Positions 32,630-41,360 of a DNA stretch of 43,818 nt are shown piece by piece. A model generated the notes under the pieces. It had not been told where the DNA came from. It saw nothing but the letters and a program-made list of their open reading frames with translations, and made no database searches. The first letter of the stretch is position 1, and each line of letters begins with the position of its first letter. Both the position numbers and the translations under genes were made by a program. The stretch comes from Bacillota bacterium. Its GTDB lineage: Bacteria > Bacillota > Negativicutes > DSM-13327. The stretch lies in the NCBI GenBank assembly GCA_017889585.1, contig JAGFZX010000026.1, forward strand, positions 1-43,818, read 5' to 3'.

Positions 32630-32888
32630 AATTTAAGAAATCTTAAAGTGACTCAGGCCAGATTTGCCGAACACTAAAATTCTTTGCTATTGATAGTTTT
32701 GAAACTGCTAAAAAAACAATTTGTGGAATTGAAATAATGCGTATGATTAGAAAAGGGCAGATTGGAGAATTTCAATGTGCTCTTTCTGAAGTTGAATTTA
32801 TAAACAATATTATGGGTATTGTAGTTTGATATTTTGGTGAAAGATTAAGTACATTTTGACTTCGTAATTTTTTTTTTGCACCAGGAAC
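32630..32888 (+). mobile_element. IS6-family remnant (3' part with right end)
   Basis: A frame from about 32697 reads FETAKKTICGIEIMRMIRKG and continues to SEVEFINNIMGIVV-stop. This is the C-terminal end of the same transposase as at 8769. It is followed by the non-coding right end to TTTTTGCACCAGGAAC. Upstream, TTAAGAAATCTTAAAGT is shared with 20052. The 5' half is missing. Confidence 0.75.
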
Positions 32889-33076
32889 ATTGGTTCTAGT
32901 ACATGCATTATTTCAATTTCACAATTTGTTTAATCAGTAATTTTCGCCATGGATAATTATAATTCATCAAAAATTGACAAGGATATGTTATACTGCGAAG
33001 AGGTGACAAAAAAGAATTTTATCATGGAAACTGTGGATTTAGAAAATATATGTTATTGTGGGGGAGGAGTTCTTGA

Positions 33077-35161
33077 ATGCGTTTGGACAGGATAGTACAT
33101 AGTATTGCCAATCTATGGCGCAGACAGGTTTTGTGGAAAAAGTTGAGCTTCTGTCTTATTTGTATGACTATTTTCCCCTTAGTGTTAACCATGGAGATCG
33201 CCGAGTATAAAGGTGAGAAGGTTCTGACTCGCATAGTGCTTAATCATAATCGTGATATTGTGGAACGGACTGCTGAAGATATTGACCAGATGTTTAGTGG
33301 GAAAATTAAGACGTTACGGATTGCCGTGAATACGGCTGAAATCAAGTCTATGTTACCTGATAGGCAGAGCGCCTTGCTTAAAACGATTACTGACGCGGAT
33401 GCTGATATTCAAATTGCGATTGTGGCTGATAGTGAAGGCCATCAGATTTCTCGATCAGATGGACGTATAACTGATGGTGAGATTACATATCGCGATCGAT
33501 ATTATTTTCAAAAAATAAAACAAATTGGCGAGACCGTGGTTTCTGATGTTCTGATCGCGAAAAGCACTGGTTATCCGGGTATTGTCATTGCTGAACCAAT
33601 CAAGGATGAGCATCAACAATTGGTAGGCGTGCTGATTGTGAATGTGAAATTGCAGGGCATTGTTGATTTGATTAACCGTAGCCAGATTGGCCAAACTGGT
33701 TATGCCTATCTGGTTAACGAGGATGGACATATTTTGTGGCATCCGCATCCAGATCGGGGAATGATTGAGCGAAGCGAGGATGTCTCATCCTTTGCTCCAG
33801 TTAAGGCTGTGATGGAGAAACAAACAGGTTTGTTAGAGTATGAATATAAGAACAAAAAGCGATTGGCTGCCTTCAGTTATATACCGCGGACTAGATGGCG
33901 TTTGATTGTCCAGCAACCGATAGAAGAAGCGTTGGCAGATGTAAGCGATATCAAACGGACAACCCTTATGATTACGTTACTGGCAACTACCCTTGCAAGC
34001 TTAATTGCGATTGCTGTGACTGGCATGATGACAAAGCCGATTATTGAGATATCAAAGGCGGCAGGTCGTTTAGCCAAAGGAAATCTGAATGCTAGGAGCC
34101 GGGTTACAACGAGTGATGAACTAGGACAGCTAGCGGTAACGTTTAACTCTATGGCTGATGAGTTGTGCGCAAGAACGAGTGCTCTACAGGAAAGTGAGGA
34201 AAAATATCGCTCCTTGGTGGAAAATATCAACATCGGTATTTATCGGGAGATCGGAGATGCCAAATCCTTTATCGCATATGCAAATCCTGCTCTTGTGGAG
34301 ATGTTGGGATATGGTTCAGCGGAGGAACTGTTAGCGATTCCGGTATCAGCACGCTTCTGGAGCATGGAAGACTTAGCTGCAGTCCATGGAAGGATAGAAC
34401 AAACAGGTATGGTGAAAAATAAAGAAGTTCGGCTTCGCCAAAAGGATGGAACCCCCTTATGGTGTTCTATCACAGCAGTTAAGCATTATGATCATCAAAA
34501 AGATGGTTTTTGTATTGACGGTGTGGTTAAAGATATTACAGAGAGTAAACTAGCAGCTGAAAAGTTGCATCAGGCTCACGCTGAATTAGAACGAAAAGTG
34601 GCAGAGAGAACTAGAGAGTTGACTATATTAAACGAAAAACTGAGCCAGATTTCCCTGCAAGATGCTCTTACCAGCATCGCAAATCGACGCTATTTTGACG
34701 AATTTTTAGGGCGGGAATGGCAACGGGCAAAACGAGAGCAAACATCCATTGCTTTAATTTTAATGGATGTCGATTTCTTTAAATTGTATAACGATAATTA
34801 TGGACATATCGCTGGTGATGAATGTCTTAGGAAGATTGCCGGTGCGCTACAGAAGAGCGTGAAACGTGCGACAGATCTAGTCGCACGTTATGGTGGAGAG
34901 GAATTTGCCGTAATCTTGCCTGACACCGATCAGGCTGGAGCTGTGAGGGTAGGAGAACGCATTTTAATACAGGTTAGAGCGTTGGCTCTTCGAACTGAGA
35001 TGTCGCCGATTAATGAATTTGTTACAGTAAGTCTTGGCATCGCTGCCACTATTCCTGCGGATAATTTGACGCCAGATATGATGGTTATGGCTACCGATCA
35101 GGCTCTTTATCAGGCAAAGCATTCAGGGCGAAATCAACTGCAATTAGCTAGTATAATCTAA
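33077..35161 (+). CDS. Sensor diguanylate cyclase (dCache-HAMP-PAS-GGDEF)
   Basis: The ATG at 33077 follows GGGGGAGGAG. Two membrane helices (about 22-42 and 296-316) enclose an extracytoplasmic Cache sensor (YRDRYYFQKIKQIGETVVSD and NEDGHILWHPHPD are typical). A HAMP linker (about 318-370), a PAS domain (about 375-500, KSFIAYANPALVEMLGYGSA) and a coiled coil (about 503-530) follow. The C-terminal GGDEF domain has YGGEEF at about 604-609 and an inhibitory I-site RATD exactly five residues before GGEEF. It should make cyclic di-GMP in response to a small extracellular ligand and be feedback inhibited. It appears to be a single gene. Confidence 0.92.
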   Translation: MRLDRIVHSIANLWRRQVLWKKLSFCLICMTIFPLVLTMEIAEYKGEKVLTRIVLNHNRDIVERTAEDIDQMFSGKIKTLRIAVNTAEIKSMLPDRQSALLKTITDADADIQIAIVADSEGHQISRSDGRITDGEITYRDRYYFQKIKQIGETVVSDVLIAKSTGYPGIVIAEPIKDEHQQLVGVLIVNVKLQGIVDLINRSQIGQTGYAYLVNEDGHILWHPHPDRGMIERSEDVSSFAPVKAVMEKQTGLLEYEYKNKKRLAAFSYIPRTRWRLIVQQPIEEALADVSDIKRTTLMITLLATTLASLIAIAVTGMMTKPIIEISKAAGRLAKGNLNARSRVTTSDELGQLAVTFNSMADELCARTSALQESEEKYRSLVENINIGIYREIGDAKSFIAYANPALVEMLGYGSAEELLAIPVSARFWSMEDLAAVHGRIEQTGMVKNKEVRLRQKDGTPLWCSITAVKHYDHQKDGFCIDGVVKDITESKLAAEKLHQAHAELERKVAERTRELTILNEKLSQISLQDALTSIANRRYFDEFLGREWQRAKREQTSIALILMDVDFFKLYNDNYGHIAGDECLRKIAGALQKSVKRATDLVARYGGEEFAVILPDTDQAGAVRVGERILIQVRALALRTEMSPINEFVTVSLGIAATIPADNLTPDMMVMATDQALYQAKHSGRNQLQLASII

Positions 35162-35439
35162 AGTGTTGAGTCTTCTACTGAAAGTTTCGGTTTTATTGCA
35201 ACGATACAGAGTGCTAGTATTATAATAATGTATTTGCTACATTAAATATGTAACATAACTGTGACACAACTGTAATAAATTAATTGTATAATTATGATGT
35301 TTAAAATCATTTTAATGAGATCGATGTGTGTAATGTTATTTTTGGGGTTGGAATTTTAGTTGGTATATTAATTGCACGATGATTGCAGGGGATGGGTGCA
35401 GTGTAAAGAACATATAGATTGAAAGAGGGGCCAGGTATT
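35162..35439. other. AT-rich intergenic region
   Basis: No gene or clear terminator was found. The region is rich in short TAATAA/TGTAAT runs, and the promoter of the following small gene must lie here, but no confident -35/-10 pair was identified. Confidence 0.3.
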
Positions 35440-35661
35440 TTGAATGATACTCTATTAGAAAAAGAAATATTTAGTTGGGATGAAAAAGATCTAAAGTTTA
35501 TATCGGCGATTGTAAGAGGGGCAGGCCCTGAATTTGGATTTGAAAATGCTTATATTGCTACACCGTTGGTAATGCAATATAAACACCTTGGTATTTTTAC
35601 AGAGGTGTCAACACTTAATAAAAAAGGAATTAAAATAATGCAATTTCTGCAAAATAAATAG
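35440..35661 (+). CDS. Small hypothetical protein (73 aa)
   Basis: A TTG at 35440, nine bases after AGAGGGG, is the most likely start (MNDTLLEKEIFSWDEKD); the frame is also open from TTG 35419. The protein is acidic at the N-terminus and has no cysteine or membrane segment. The segment FGFENAYIATPLVMQYKHLGIFTEVSTLNKKGIKIMQFL looks folded (helix and strand). I do not recognise the family. A terminator follows directly, which supports a real single-gene transcript. Confidence 0.5.
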   Translation: MNDTLLEKEIFSWDEKDLKFISAIVRGAGPEFGFENAYIATPLVMQYKHLGIFTEVSTLNKKGIKIMQFLQNK

Positions 35662-35675
35662 TTTCGTGATAGTTT

Positions 35676-35703
35676 AAGCGTCCTACTTACGGGGCGCTTT
35701 TCC
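35676..35703 (+). terminator. Rho-independent terminator
   Basis: AAGCGTCC pairs with GGGCGCTT (one G-T pair) around a 7-8 base loop, followed by TTCC. It is short and lacks a long T run. Confidence 0.55.
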
Positions 35704-35985
35704 TATACCCACTAAAGGAATTAAAAAAGATATTAGATAATGATGGTAAATGATATTTCCTAGGGGGATAATGAAAGTGTTTAGTGTAATCAAAATAATT
35801 TGTATTTTCTAAGATAAGTTTCCATCCGCCAAGAATCATTGGTTGGTTTAAGGTGTTTTCTAACTTCTTTGTCAAAGGATGATATTTATTATTAAAAACT
35901 AAAATTTATTTAAAGAAACGTGATATTGATTAAAGGAATTTTATAAATGATGGCGAATAATACCATAAAAAGGGGGAAAAAGCAT

Positions 35986-36702
35986 ATGGATCCTAAAATT
36001 TTTTTCAAGCTTAGTTACGGCCTTTATGTAATTGGTTCAACAAAAGAAGGTAAGTTTAACGGACAAATCGCCAATACAGTTTTTCAGATTTCTTCTGAAC
36101 CGTACACCGTCGCAATCAGCATTAACAAAAACAACCTTACCAATGAATTTATTAAAGACAGTAAAGTCTTTTCAGTGTCCGTTTTACCAAAATCAGTACC
36201 ATTAGATTTTATCGGCCATTTTGGTTTTAAATCTGGTAGAGATATTGCGAAGTATCAAACAGTTTCATTTAAACAAGGTGTAACCGGGGCGCCTGTGCTG
36301 TTAGAACAAGCTGCAGGTTATCTGGAGGCTGAGGTAATTAATAGTCTTGATATGGAAACCCACACCCTATTCATCGGAAAGGTCATAAGTGCTGAAGTGT
36401 TTAACGATGAAGAGCCGATGACATATGCTTATTATCACCAGGTAAAACGGGGTTCTGTGCCCCTGGCGGCTCCCGCAAACATAAAAGATGAAAAAAGAAA
36501 TGAGAATAAAGCAGTTGAAACAAAGCAGGATAATAAAATGAAAAAATATCAGTGTAGAGTGTGTGGATATGTCTATGATCCTGTCCAGGGTGATCCAGAT
36601 TCAGGCATTGTCCCAGGAACAGCTTTTGAGGACATTCCAGATGAGTGGGTTTGTCCGGTATGCGGTGTTGCAAAAGATCAATTTGAAGTTGTTGAATTAT
36701 AA
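35986..36702 (+). CDS. hrb: High-molecular-weight rubredoxin (flavin reductase-rubredoxin fusion)
   Basis: Start at 35986 ([18 protein letters not shown]), behind AAGGGGG; the ATG at 35947 is less likely. Residues 1-165 form an FMN-binding flavoredoxin/flavin-reductase domain. Residues 185-238 are a complete rubredoxin with Cys190, 193, 223 and 226 ([12 protein letters not shown] and WVCPVCG). Fusions of this type (Hrb in Moorella) pass electrons from NAD(P)H to the flavodiiron protein FprA, which reduces oxygen or nitric oxide. No fprA gene is in the window. It leads a run of oxidative-stress genes (desulfoferrodoxin, rubrerythrin) on the same strand. Confidence 0.9.
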   Translation: MDPKIFFKLSYGLYVIGSTKEGKFNGQIANTVFQISSEPYTVAISINKNNLTNEFIKDSKVFSVSVLPKSVPLDFIGHFGFKSGRDIAKYQTVSFKQGVTGAPVLLEQAAGYLEAEVINSLDMETHTLFIGKVISAEVFNDEEPMTYAYYHQVKRGSVPLAAPANIKDEKRNENKAVETKQDNKMKKYQCRVCGYVYDPVQGDPDSGIVPGTAFEDIPDEWVCPVCGVAKDQFEVVEL

Positions 36703-36817
36703 TTGTTCAGGGCGATAATTGTCAATAGTAAGGGGTGAGCTTCGAAAAAGTGCATCAGATAAATACAAACTGAAAAATAGTCGATTAACAGAGTAATCAA
36801 AAAAAGGATGGGATATA

Positions 36818-37198
36818 ATGATTCATATACGAGATTTATACAAGTGCAGTATATGTGGAAATGTGATTGAAATCATTCACCCAGGTGCATCGGCCTTGGT
36901 TTGCTGCAATAAACCGATGGAGAAATTAGAGGGGAACATAGAAGACACTGGGAAGGAAAAGCATGTACCGGTAGTTGAAGGCTCTGGTTTAGGGATTGTG
37001 GTTAAGGTGGGCAGTATCGAGCATCCAATGGAAGAAAAGCATTCTATCAGGTTTATAGAAGTTTTGACCAAGGAACAAGTGTTGCGGGCAGAATTATTAC
37101 CGGGTCAAAAACCGATAGTAGAATTTCCGGTTAAACAACAGGATGTAGTAGAAGTTAGAGAGTACTGTAATTTGCATGGTTTATGGAAAACAAAATAA
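36818..37198 (+). CDS. dfx: Desulfoferrodoxin (superoxide reductase)
   Basis: The 126-residue length is typical. Centre I is formed by Cys10, Cys13, Cys29 and Cys30 (YKCSICGN and LVCCNKPM). Centre II, the catalytic iron, has His49, His69, His75, Cys117 and His120 (EKHVPV, HPMEEKHSI, CNLHGLW), and Lys48 next to it is the usual catalytic lysine. It reduces superoxide to peroxide in the cytoplasm with electrons from rubredoxin, without making oxygen. The start follows AAAAGGATGGG. The neighbouring rubredoxin-type (35986) and rubrerythrin (37219) genes can supply electrons and remove the peroxide. Confidence 0.95.
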   Translation: MIHIRDLYKCSICGNVIEIIHPGASALVCCNKPMEKLEGNIEDTGKEKHVPVVEGSGLGIVVKVGSIEHPMEEKHSIRFIEVLTKEQVLRAELLPGQKPIVEFPVKQQDVVEVREYCNLHGLWKTK

Positions 37199-37218
37199 TT
37201 AAATTTGGAGGTTATTCT

Positions 37219-37755
37219 ATGAACAAACTGAATGGAACTAAAACGGAAAAGAATTTGATGGAGGCTTTTGCGGGAGAATCACAAGCTCGAAATAAATATA
37301 CCTATTTTGCATCTGTTGCCAAGAAAGAGGGATATGAGCAGATTGCTGGTTTTTTCTTGGAAACCGCTGAGAATGAAAAAGAACATGCCAAAATTTGGCT
37401 AAAAAGTCTTGGTGGTATTGGAAATACCATTGATAATTTAGAAGCGGCTGCCTCCGGAGAAAATGGTGAATGGACTGGGATGTATCCTAAAATGGCTGCA
37501 GAAGCCCGCGAAGAAGGATTTAATGATATTGCTCTACTTTTTGAAGGAGTAGCCAAAATAGAAAATGAGCATGAAGAACGCTACAAACAACTTTTACAGA
37601 ACATAAAAGAAGGCCAAGTGTTTAAGCGGAACGGGAAGGTATTTTGGAAATGCCGAAATTGCGGTCACATTCATGAGGGAGTGGACGCACCTGCAGTATG
37701 CCCTGTTTGCGAACATCCCAAAGCATATTTTGAAATACTGGGTAAAAATTATTAA
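37219..37755 (+). CDS. rbr: Rubrerythrin
   Basis: Start at 37219 (MNKLNGTKTEKNLMEAF), with GGAGG nine bases upstream; the frame overlaps the dfx end but that part is not conserved. The ferritin-like diiron domain (1-140) shows the paired motifs AFAGESQARNKY, ENEKEHAK, and ENEHEERY. The C-terminal rubredoxin-like domain has CRNCGHIHEG and CPVCEHPKAYFE. It reduces hydrogen peroxide to water using rubredoxin electrons. The setting with dfx and hrb indicates a coordinated superoxide and peroxide removal path in an anaerobe. Confidence 0.95.
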   Translation: MNKLNGTKTEKNLMEAFAGESQARNKYTYFASVAKKEGYEQIAGFFLETAENEKEHAKIWLKSLGGIGNTIDNLEAAASGENGEWTGMYPKMAAEAREEGFNDIALLFEGVAKIENEHEERYKQLLQNIKEGQVFKRNGKVFWKCRNCGHIHEGVDAPAVCPVCEHPKAYFEILGKNY

Positions 37756-37929
37756 TTAACCGATCAGGTACTTAGGGAGACTTTAACAAGTTGAAAGCGT
37801 TAAATAGTGTTAAAGTTAGAATAGTTATATGAAACTTGAAGATCTTAATGATTTTTAAAGAGGGATTTTGATGTTCTCTTTAGAATATAAAGGGAAAATA
37901 CGATTATATTTTGCGGGGAGGGTTTTTTT

Positions 37930-38424
37930 ATGGAGATATTATTTAACGATCTGGAGGGTCTTCGTATTGCGGTCGATATTGAAACACGAGGGCAGGAATT
38001 TTATCGTCAGGCTTCTTCTTATGCTGAGAAAGCTGAGTACAAAAATCTCTTTTTAATGTTAATGAATGAAGAAATTCAGCATAAGGAAACTTTTATGAAC
38101 CTATATAATAAGATAAAAGATCAGAAAGAGGCTTTTGCAGATGATTATCTGTTTGATAGTGAAGTATCCCGGTATTTGACAGTATTGGCAGAAAGCCATG
38201 TATTTTCTGAGCCAGATAAAGCGGCTCGTAAGATTGCTGAATTGAATACGATTGGAGCGATTCTAGAGGTTGCTATACAGGCAGAAAAAGATTCAATTTT
38301 ATTTTATGATGAATTAGCTCGCAATGCAAAATTTGAAGAAGCCATTAAAATTTTTAATTTACTGAAACAAGAAGAACAAGGGCATGTCGTAAAACTGAGG
38401 AAGATAATGGATGGATTGGCCTGA
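37930..38424 (+). CDS. Ferritin-like diiron protein (rubrerythrin-family, no rubredoxin domain)
   Basis: The 164-residue protein starts after GGGGAGGG. It is predicted as a four-helix bundle with paired iron ligands in ETRGQEFYRQA, MNEEIQHKE (ExxH), AEKDSILFYDELA and EEQGHVVKL (ExxH). It lacks the C-terminal rubredoxin domain of Rbr. Such proteins may act as peroxidase or in iron handling. Position 175 bases after rbr suggests a shared role in oxidative stress. Exact activity is uncertain. Confidence 0.8.
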   Translation: MEILFNDLEGLRIAVDIETRGQEFYRQASSYAEKAEYKNLFLMLMNEEIQHKETFMNLYNKIKDQKEAFADDYLFDSEVSRYLTVLAESHVFSEPDKAARKIAELNTIGAILEVAIQAEKDSILFYDELARNAKFEEAIKIFNLLKQEEQGHVVKLRKIMDGLA

Positions 38425-38660
38425 TTTTCAGAATTATCATTTTTAACATACTTTTTGATACTAGATTTGAGTCATTTCAATAATGGAGTTATTATGAAGA
38501 GTTTCTTTCCCACGAAGTGCTAGTACTGACAAACGTAACAGTGATGTAACGACAAAACAAGCAGAGGTCAACGGACGTAAGAAATCCGCTGATCTCATTT
38601 TTTTTTCTAGTTGTACTATTATGCGAAATATAAAAATATACAAAATTAGGGAGGATTTTG
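38425..38660. other. Intergenic region with a terminator
   Basis: Apart from the hairpin at 38564-38606, no gene or known RNA motif could be recognised. The 38505-38560 stretch has several short ACGTAAC/GATGTAAC repeats. Confidence 0.35.
38564..38606 (+). terminator. Rho-independent terminator
   Basis: GAGGTCAACGGA pairs with TCCGCTGATCTC (one G-T pair, one A-C mismatch) around a 9-base loop and is followed by nine Ts. Confidence 0.75.
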
Positions 38661-38702
38661 ATGAAAAGTATGGAAGAATGTATTAAAACGACACCCCTGT
38701 AA
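38661..38702 (+). CDS. Very short frame with a good ribosome-binding site (13 aa)
   Basis: AGGGAGG is followed after 7 bases by ATG and the frame MKSMEECIKTTPL, then TAA. The good ribosome-binding site suggests either the start of a broken gene or a leader peptide. A similar start, AGTATGGAAGA, is seen near 39905. There is no evidence of function. Confidence 0.2.
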   Translation: MKSMEECIKTTPL

Positions 38703-38975
38703 TTTATATGATGCGTAGGGGAAGGAGCAATTGCTTGAGTGGATTATTGTGAAGAAAATCCATTATTCTATCCTAGCTATTAGAGTGATCAGCGATTCTC
38801 TCGCTACTTCTCTCGCGTGCTGACTAGTCATAGTGGCATCTTTTTAGGAGATGGCTTTTGTAGGCTAATTATCTAGTTGAAAAACTAAAAAAATTAAGAT
38901 AAATATATTAAAAGTATTTCTATAATTGTGAAGTAGAAGGATATTTCAACAGATGCAAAATAAGGAGATGAACTT
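38703..38975. other. Intergenic region with possible structured RNA
   Basis: Bases 38780-38850 contain the direct repeat TCTCTCGC-TACT-TCTCTCGC flanked by TCAGCG and GTGCTGA, which could form a weak stem. No known riboswitch core was recognised. The rest is AT-rich and should hold the promoter for the iron-sulfur flavoprotein gene. Confidence 0.25.
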
Positions 38976-39551
38976 ATGAACGTTCTCGGTATTAATGGAA
39001 GTCCTCGAAAAGACGGTAATACAGCCATTTTAATTCGAACTATCTTCAAGGAATTAAATGAGCAAGGTATTGATACGGAACTTATACAGTTTTCGGATGT
39101 TACTATTAAGGGTTGTGTGGCATGTGGAGGATGTATGATACATCAGAGTAAACGGTGTGTTATAAAAAATGATGATTTTAACGAGTGCTTCGCTAAGATG
39201 GTATCTGCTGATGGTATTATACTAGGCTCTGCTGTATATTCTGCTGATGTCACCTCACAAACTAAAGCACTGATTGATAGAGCTTCAATGGTATTAGCGG
39301 CTAACAAAGGTCTGTTTAAGCATAAGGTTGGTGCTGCAGTAGTAGCTGCCCGTCGTGGAGGTGCTATGAGTGCTGTGGATACTCTGCATCATTTTTTGCA
39401 TAGCAAAGAGATGTTTCTGGTAGGCTCTACTTATTGGAATATGGTGTATGGCAGAGAAATTGGTGAAGTAGAGCAAGACAAAGAAGGTATAGCTAATATG
39501 AAGAATATTGGTCAAAACATGGCATGGATATTAAAAAGAATTCATAGCTAG
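38976..39551 (+). CDS. Iron-sulfur flavoprotein / NADPH-dependent FMN reductase family
   Basis: The ATG at 38976 follows AAGGAG. The 191-residue protein has a flavodoxin-like FMN phosphate loop at its start (GINGSPRKDGNTAIL). A compact cysteine motif follows (GCVACGGCMIHQSKRC, near 48-63), as in iron-sulfur flavoproteins of anaerobes that bind a [4Fe-4S] cluster. GSAVYSADVTSQTKALIDR is typical of the family's second FMN loop. It transfers electrons between ferredoxin-like donors and acceptors such as oxygen or peroxide, which fits the stress-defence genes upstream. Its partners are unknown. Confidence 0.85.
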   Translation: MNVLGINGSPRKDGNTAILIRTIFKELNEQGIDTELIQFSDVTIKGCVACGGCMIHQSKRCVIKNDDFNECFAKMVSADGIILGSAVYSADVTSQTKALIDRASMVLAANKGLFKHKVGAAVVAARRGGAMSAVDTLHHFLHSKEMFLVGSTYWNMVYGREIGEVEQDKEGIANMKNIGQNMAWILKRIHS

Positions 39552-39590
39552 GATGGATTTAAATTTTAAATGAAAAATTATAAAATAGCT

Positions 39591-39626
39591 AAAGCCTTAG
39601 GAGTAACAAGCTCTGAGGGCTTTTTT
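39591..39626 (+). terminator. Rho-independent terminator
   Basis: AAAGCCTTAGGAG pairs with CTCTGAGGGCTTT (one mismatch, two G-T pairs), followed by TTT. It lies 40 bases after the flavoprotein stop. Confidence 0.75.
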
Positions 39627-39634
39627 GAGTGCTA

Positions 39635-39702
39635 GTGCAAAATTTCACAAAATGAAACTTTCAAAATTTAGGTAATATTATATCATGGTCTTATTTTTGC
39701 AC
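39635..39702 (-). mobile_element. 68-bp IS6-derived miniature element
   Basis: GTGCAAAATTTCACAAA on the left is the inverse of the right end seen at 4876-4890. TATCATGGTCTTATTTTTGCAC on the right is split here as TATCATGGTC plus TTATTTTTGCAC, and is the inverse of the left end at 4758. The element is thus reversed and has only its ends, with inverted repeats GTGCAAAA/TTTTGCAC. Confidence 0.6.
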
Positions 39703-40117
39703 AAAAATTCAATCGAATAGATATTGAGAATGAGCCGGTTTAGGTGGTAAGAAATTCGCCTTGAACGGTTTTTTATAATTTATATTCTTACGTGCTGGTA
39801 AATAAATAGAAATATGAAATTTTTGGTAATTTTATCTATGCGTTTGGGGAGAACGGCAATTTTAAAAACAGAATGTATGGAATTTGAAGGAGTTTCGTGT
39901 AAAAGTATGGAAGATTATAAGAAAATAACAGATTATTTATAGTTTAATTTTTTATTTTTTTGTCAGTGTTCTAGATAAATTGACAGGAAATCAATCTAAT
40001 ACAGATATATACGATTCATAATTCGTTTTTATCAGTGAATTAAGGATCTTTGCTGAATGAATGTTATCAGATTTAGCATACAAGGATTTTGTGGAAGTTA
40101 TATTAAGGAGAATTAAT
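39703..40117. other. Intergenic region upstream of the PAS-GGDEF gene
   Basis: It holds a weak hairpin with a T run at 39732-39776 (CCGGTT...AACGG then TTTTTT), similar in sequence to the terminator at 41193. A ribosome-binding site GAAGGAG at 39886 leads only to a very short frame. Nothing else is supported. Confidence 0.35.
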
Positions 40118-41116
40118 ATGAGACTTGATGGGGAGATGCAGAAAAGCGGGGAAATAAATGAGCTGAGAAAGACGGTTGAGGAGCTACGACGAGTTAAGGA
40201 GAAATTACAAAGAAGTGAAGAACGATACAGGTTTCTCGCTGAAAACTCAGTTGATGTTATCTGGCAACTCGACGACCAGTTTCGATTCGTCTACGTGTCT
40301 CCGGCGGTAAAGGACATCTTGGGTTATCAAACAGAAGAAATAATTGGGCGGCATCTCTTCAGTATTCTCGTACAGGAATCAATCAAAATAGTTAGCCAAG
40401 GAATTGCCAACCGTAAGGTACTGAAGAAGACTGGGCAGAGATGGGGGAGCTCAACTTACACTGTTGAGACGATCCACAAGGACGGACGCCATATTTGGGC
40501 GGAGGTGACAGTAAATACCATATTCGGAGCCGATAATCGATTGATTGGGTACAATGGGATCACTCGCGATATCAGGGAACGTCGAAAGCATGAAGAGGTT
40601 ATCCGTCGATACGCATTCCGTGATTCACTTACTAATCTGCCAAACCGACGGTCGTTCGAAACCGAACTTGGACGTGTAGTGATCCAACATAGGAAATTAG
40701 ATAGCCCCTTTGCTGTCATGTTCCTTGACGTTGATGGCTTGAAAAAAGTTAACGATGCGTATGGTCATACTGTCGGGGATGCATTGCTTCAAGGATTGGC
40801 CAAACGACTTTGCCACGTGATGCGTAAGCAAGATTTCGTTGCCCGATTAGCTGGCGACGAATTTATGGCTATTTTACCTGGAATCGGAGACAGTTGTGAA
40901 GTCAATCGTATCATAACCCGTTTGATTGATAGTTTTGATCAGATAATAGTTATTGACGCAATCAAAATAAAAATAGGTGTGAGTATTGGCATAAGTATCT
41001 TTCCCGAAGATGCAGATAACGTTAATACTCTGATGAATTATGCTGACCAAGCCATGTATAAGGCAAAGAAAAACGGAGGTAGTAGTTATATTTGTTACGG
41101 GCAAATTAGCAGGTAA
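40118..41116 (+). CDS. PAS-GGDEF diguanylate cyclase, cytoplasmic
   Basis: Start chosen at 40118 (MRLDGEMQKSGEINELRKTV), nine bases after AAGGAG; the frame is open from 40061. A coiled coil (about 10-35) precedes a PAS domain (36-165, RFLAENSVDVIWQLDDQFRF and a PAC end TRDIRERRK). The GGDEF domain follows with DSLTNLPNRRSFE and MFLDVDGLKKVNDAYGH. Its signature is AGDEF (about 245-249), a variant found in many active enzymes. There is no I-site RxxD at the usual place (RKQD is close). There are no membrane helices. It probably makes cyclic di-GMP under control of a cytoplasmic signal. Confidence 0.88.
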   Translation: MRLDGEMQKSGEINELRKTVEELRRVKEKLQRSEERYRFLAENSVDVIWQLDDQFRFVYVSPAVKDILGYQTEEIIGRHLFSILVQESIKIVSQGIANRKVLKKTGQRWGSSTYTVETIHKDGRHIWAEVTVNTIFGADNRLIGYNGITRDIRERRKHEEVIRRYAFRDSLTNLPNRRSFETELGRVVIQHRKLDSPFAVMFLDVDGLKKVNDAYGHTVGDALLQGLAKRLCHVMRKQDFVARLAGDEFMAILPGIGDSCEVNRIITRLIDSFDQIIVIDAIKIKIGVSIGISIFPEDADNVNTLMNYADQAMYKAKKNGGSSYICYGQISR

Positions 41117-41192
41117 CATTAATTCAGGTATCGCCATCAGAGCAATGCATTTGCGCTAAACGTAGCTGCTAAATCTATCCAAATTAAAAATG

Positions 41193-41230
41193 AGCCAGTT
41201 GGGGTGTAATCACCTTGACCGGCTTTTTTA
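41193..41230 (+). terminator. Rho-independent terminator of the PAS-GGDEF gene
   Basis: AGCC-AGTTGG-GGTG and CACC-TTGACC-GGCT form a stem with loop TAAT, followed by TTTTTT. Confidence 0.75.
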
Positions 41231-41254
41231 ATTGCGCTGTTGAAAGCATGGCTG

Positions 41255-41280
41255 CGGAATTAGCGATTTTGCACCAGAAC
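41255..41280 (+). mobile_element. Isolated IS6 right end
   Basis: TTTTGCACCAGAAC at 41267-41280 is identical to the end of the miniature element at 4884-4897. No left end or transposase sequence lies nearby, so only a terminal stub remains. Confidence 0.5.
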
Positions 41281-41360
41281 CAAATTAAGAACATTAGGGA
41301 TAGTACAGTCAGTACCTTAAAATGAGGATTAAGTCATTAACATGTAAGAGGAAATGAAGA

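Noticed and set aside
33000..33076. Cyclic di-GMP riboswitch before the diguanylate cyclase gene
   Set aside because: The conserved GEMM core sequences are absent from the leader.
38720..38860. Possible riboswitch or T-box upstream of the flavoprotein gene
   Set aside because: The repeated TCTCTCGC and weak stems do not match any riboswitch core I know, and no terminator/antiterminator pair follows.
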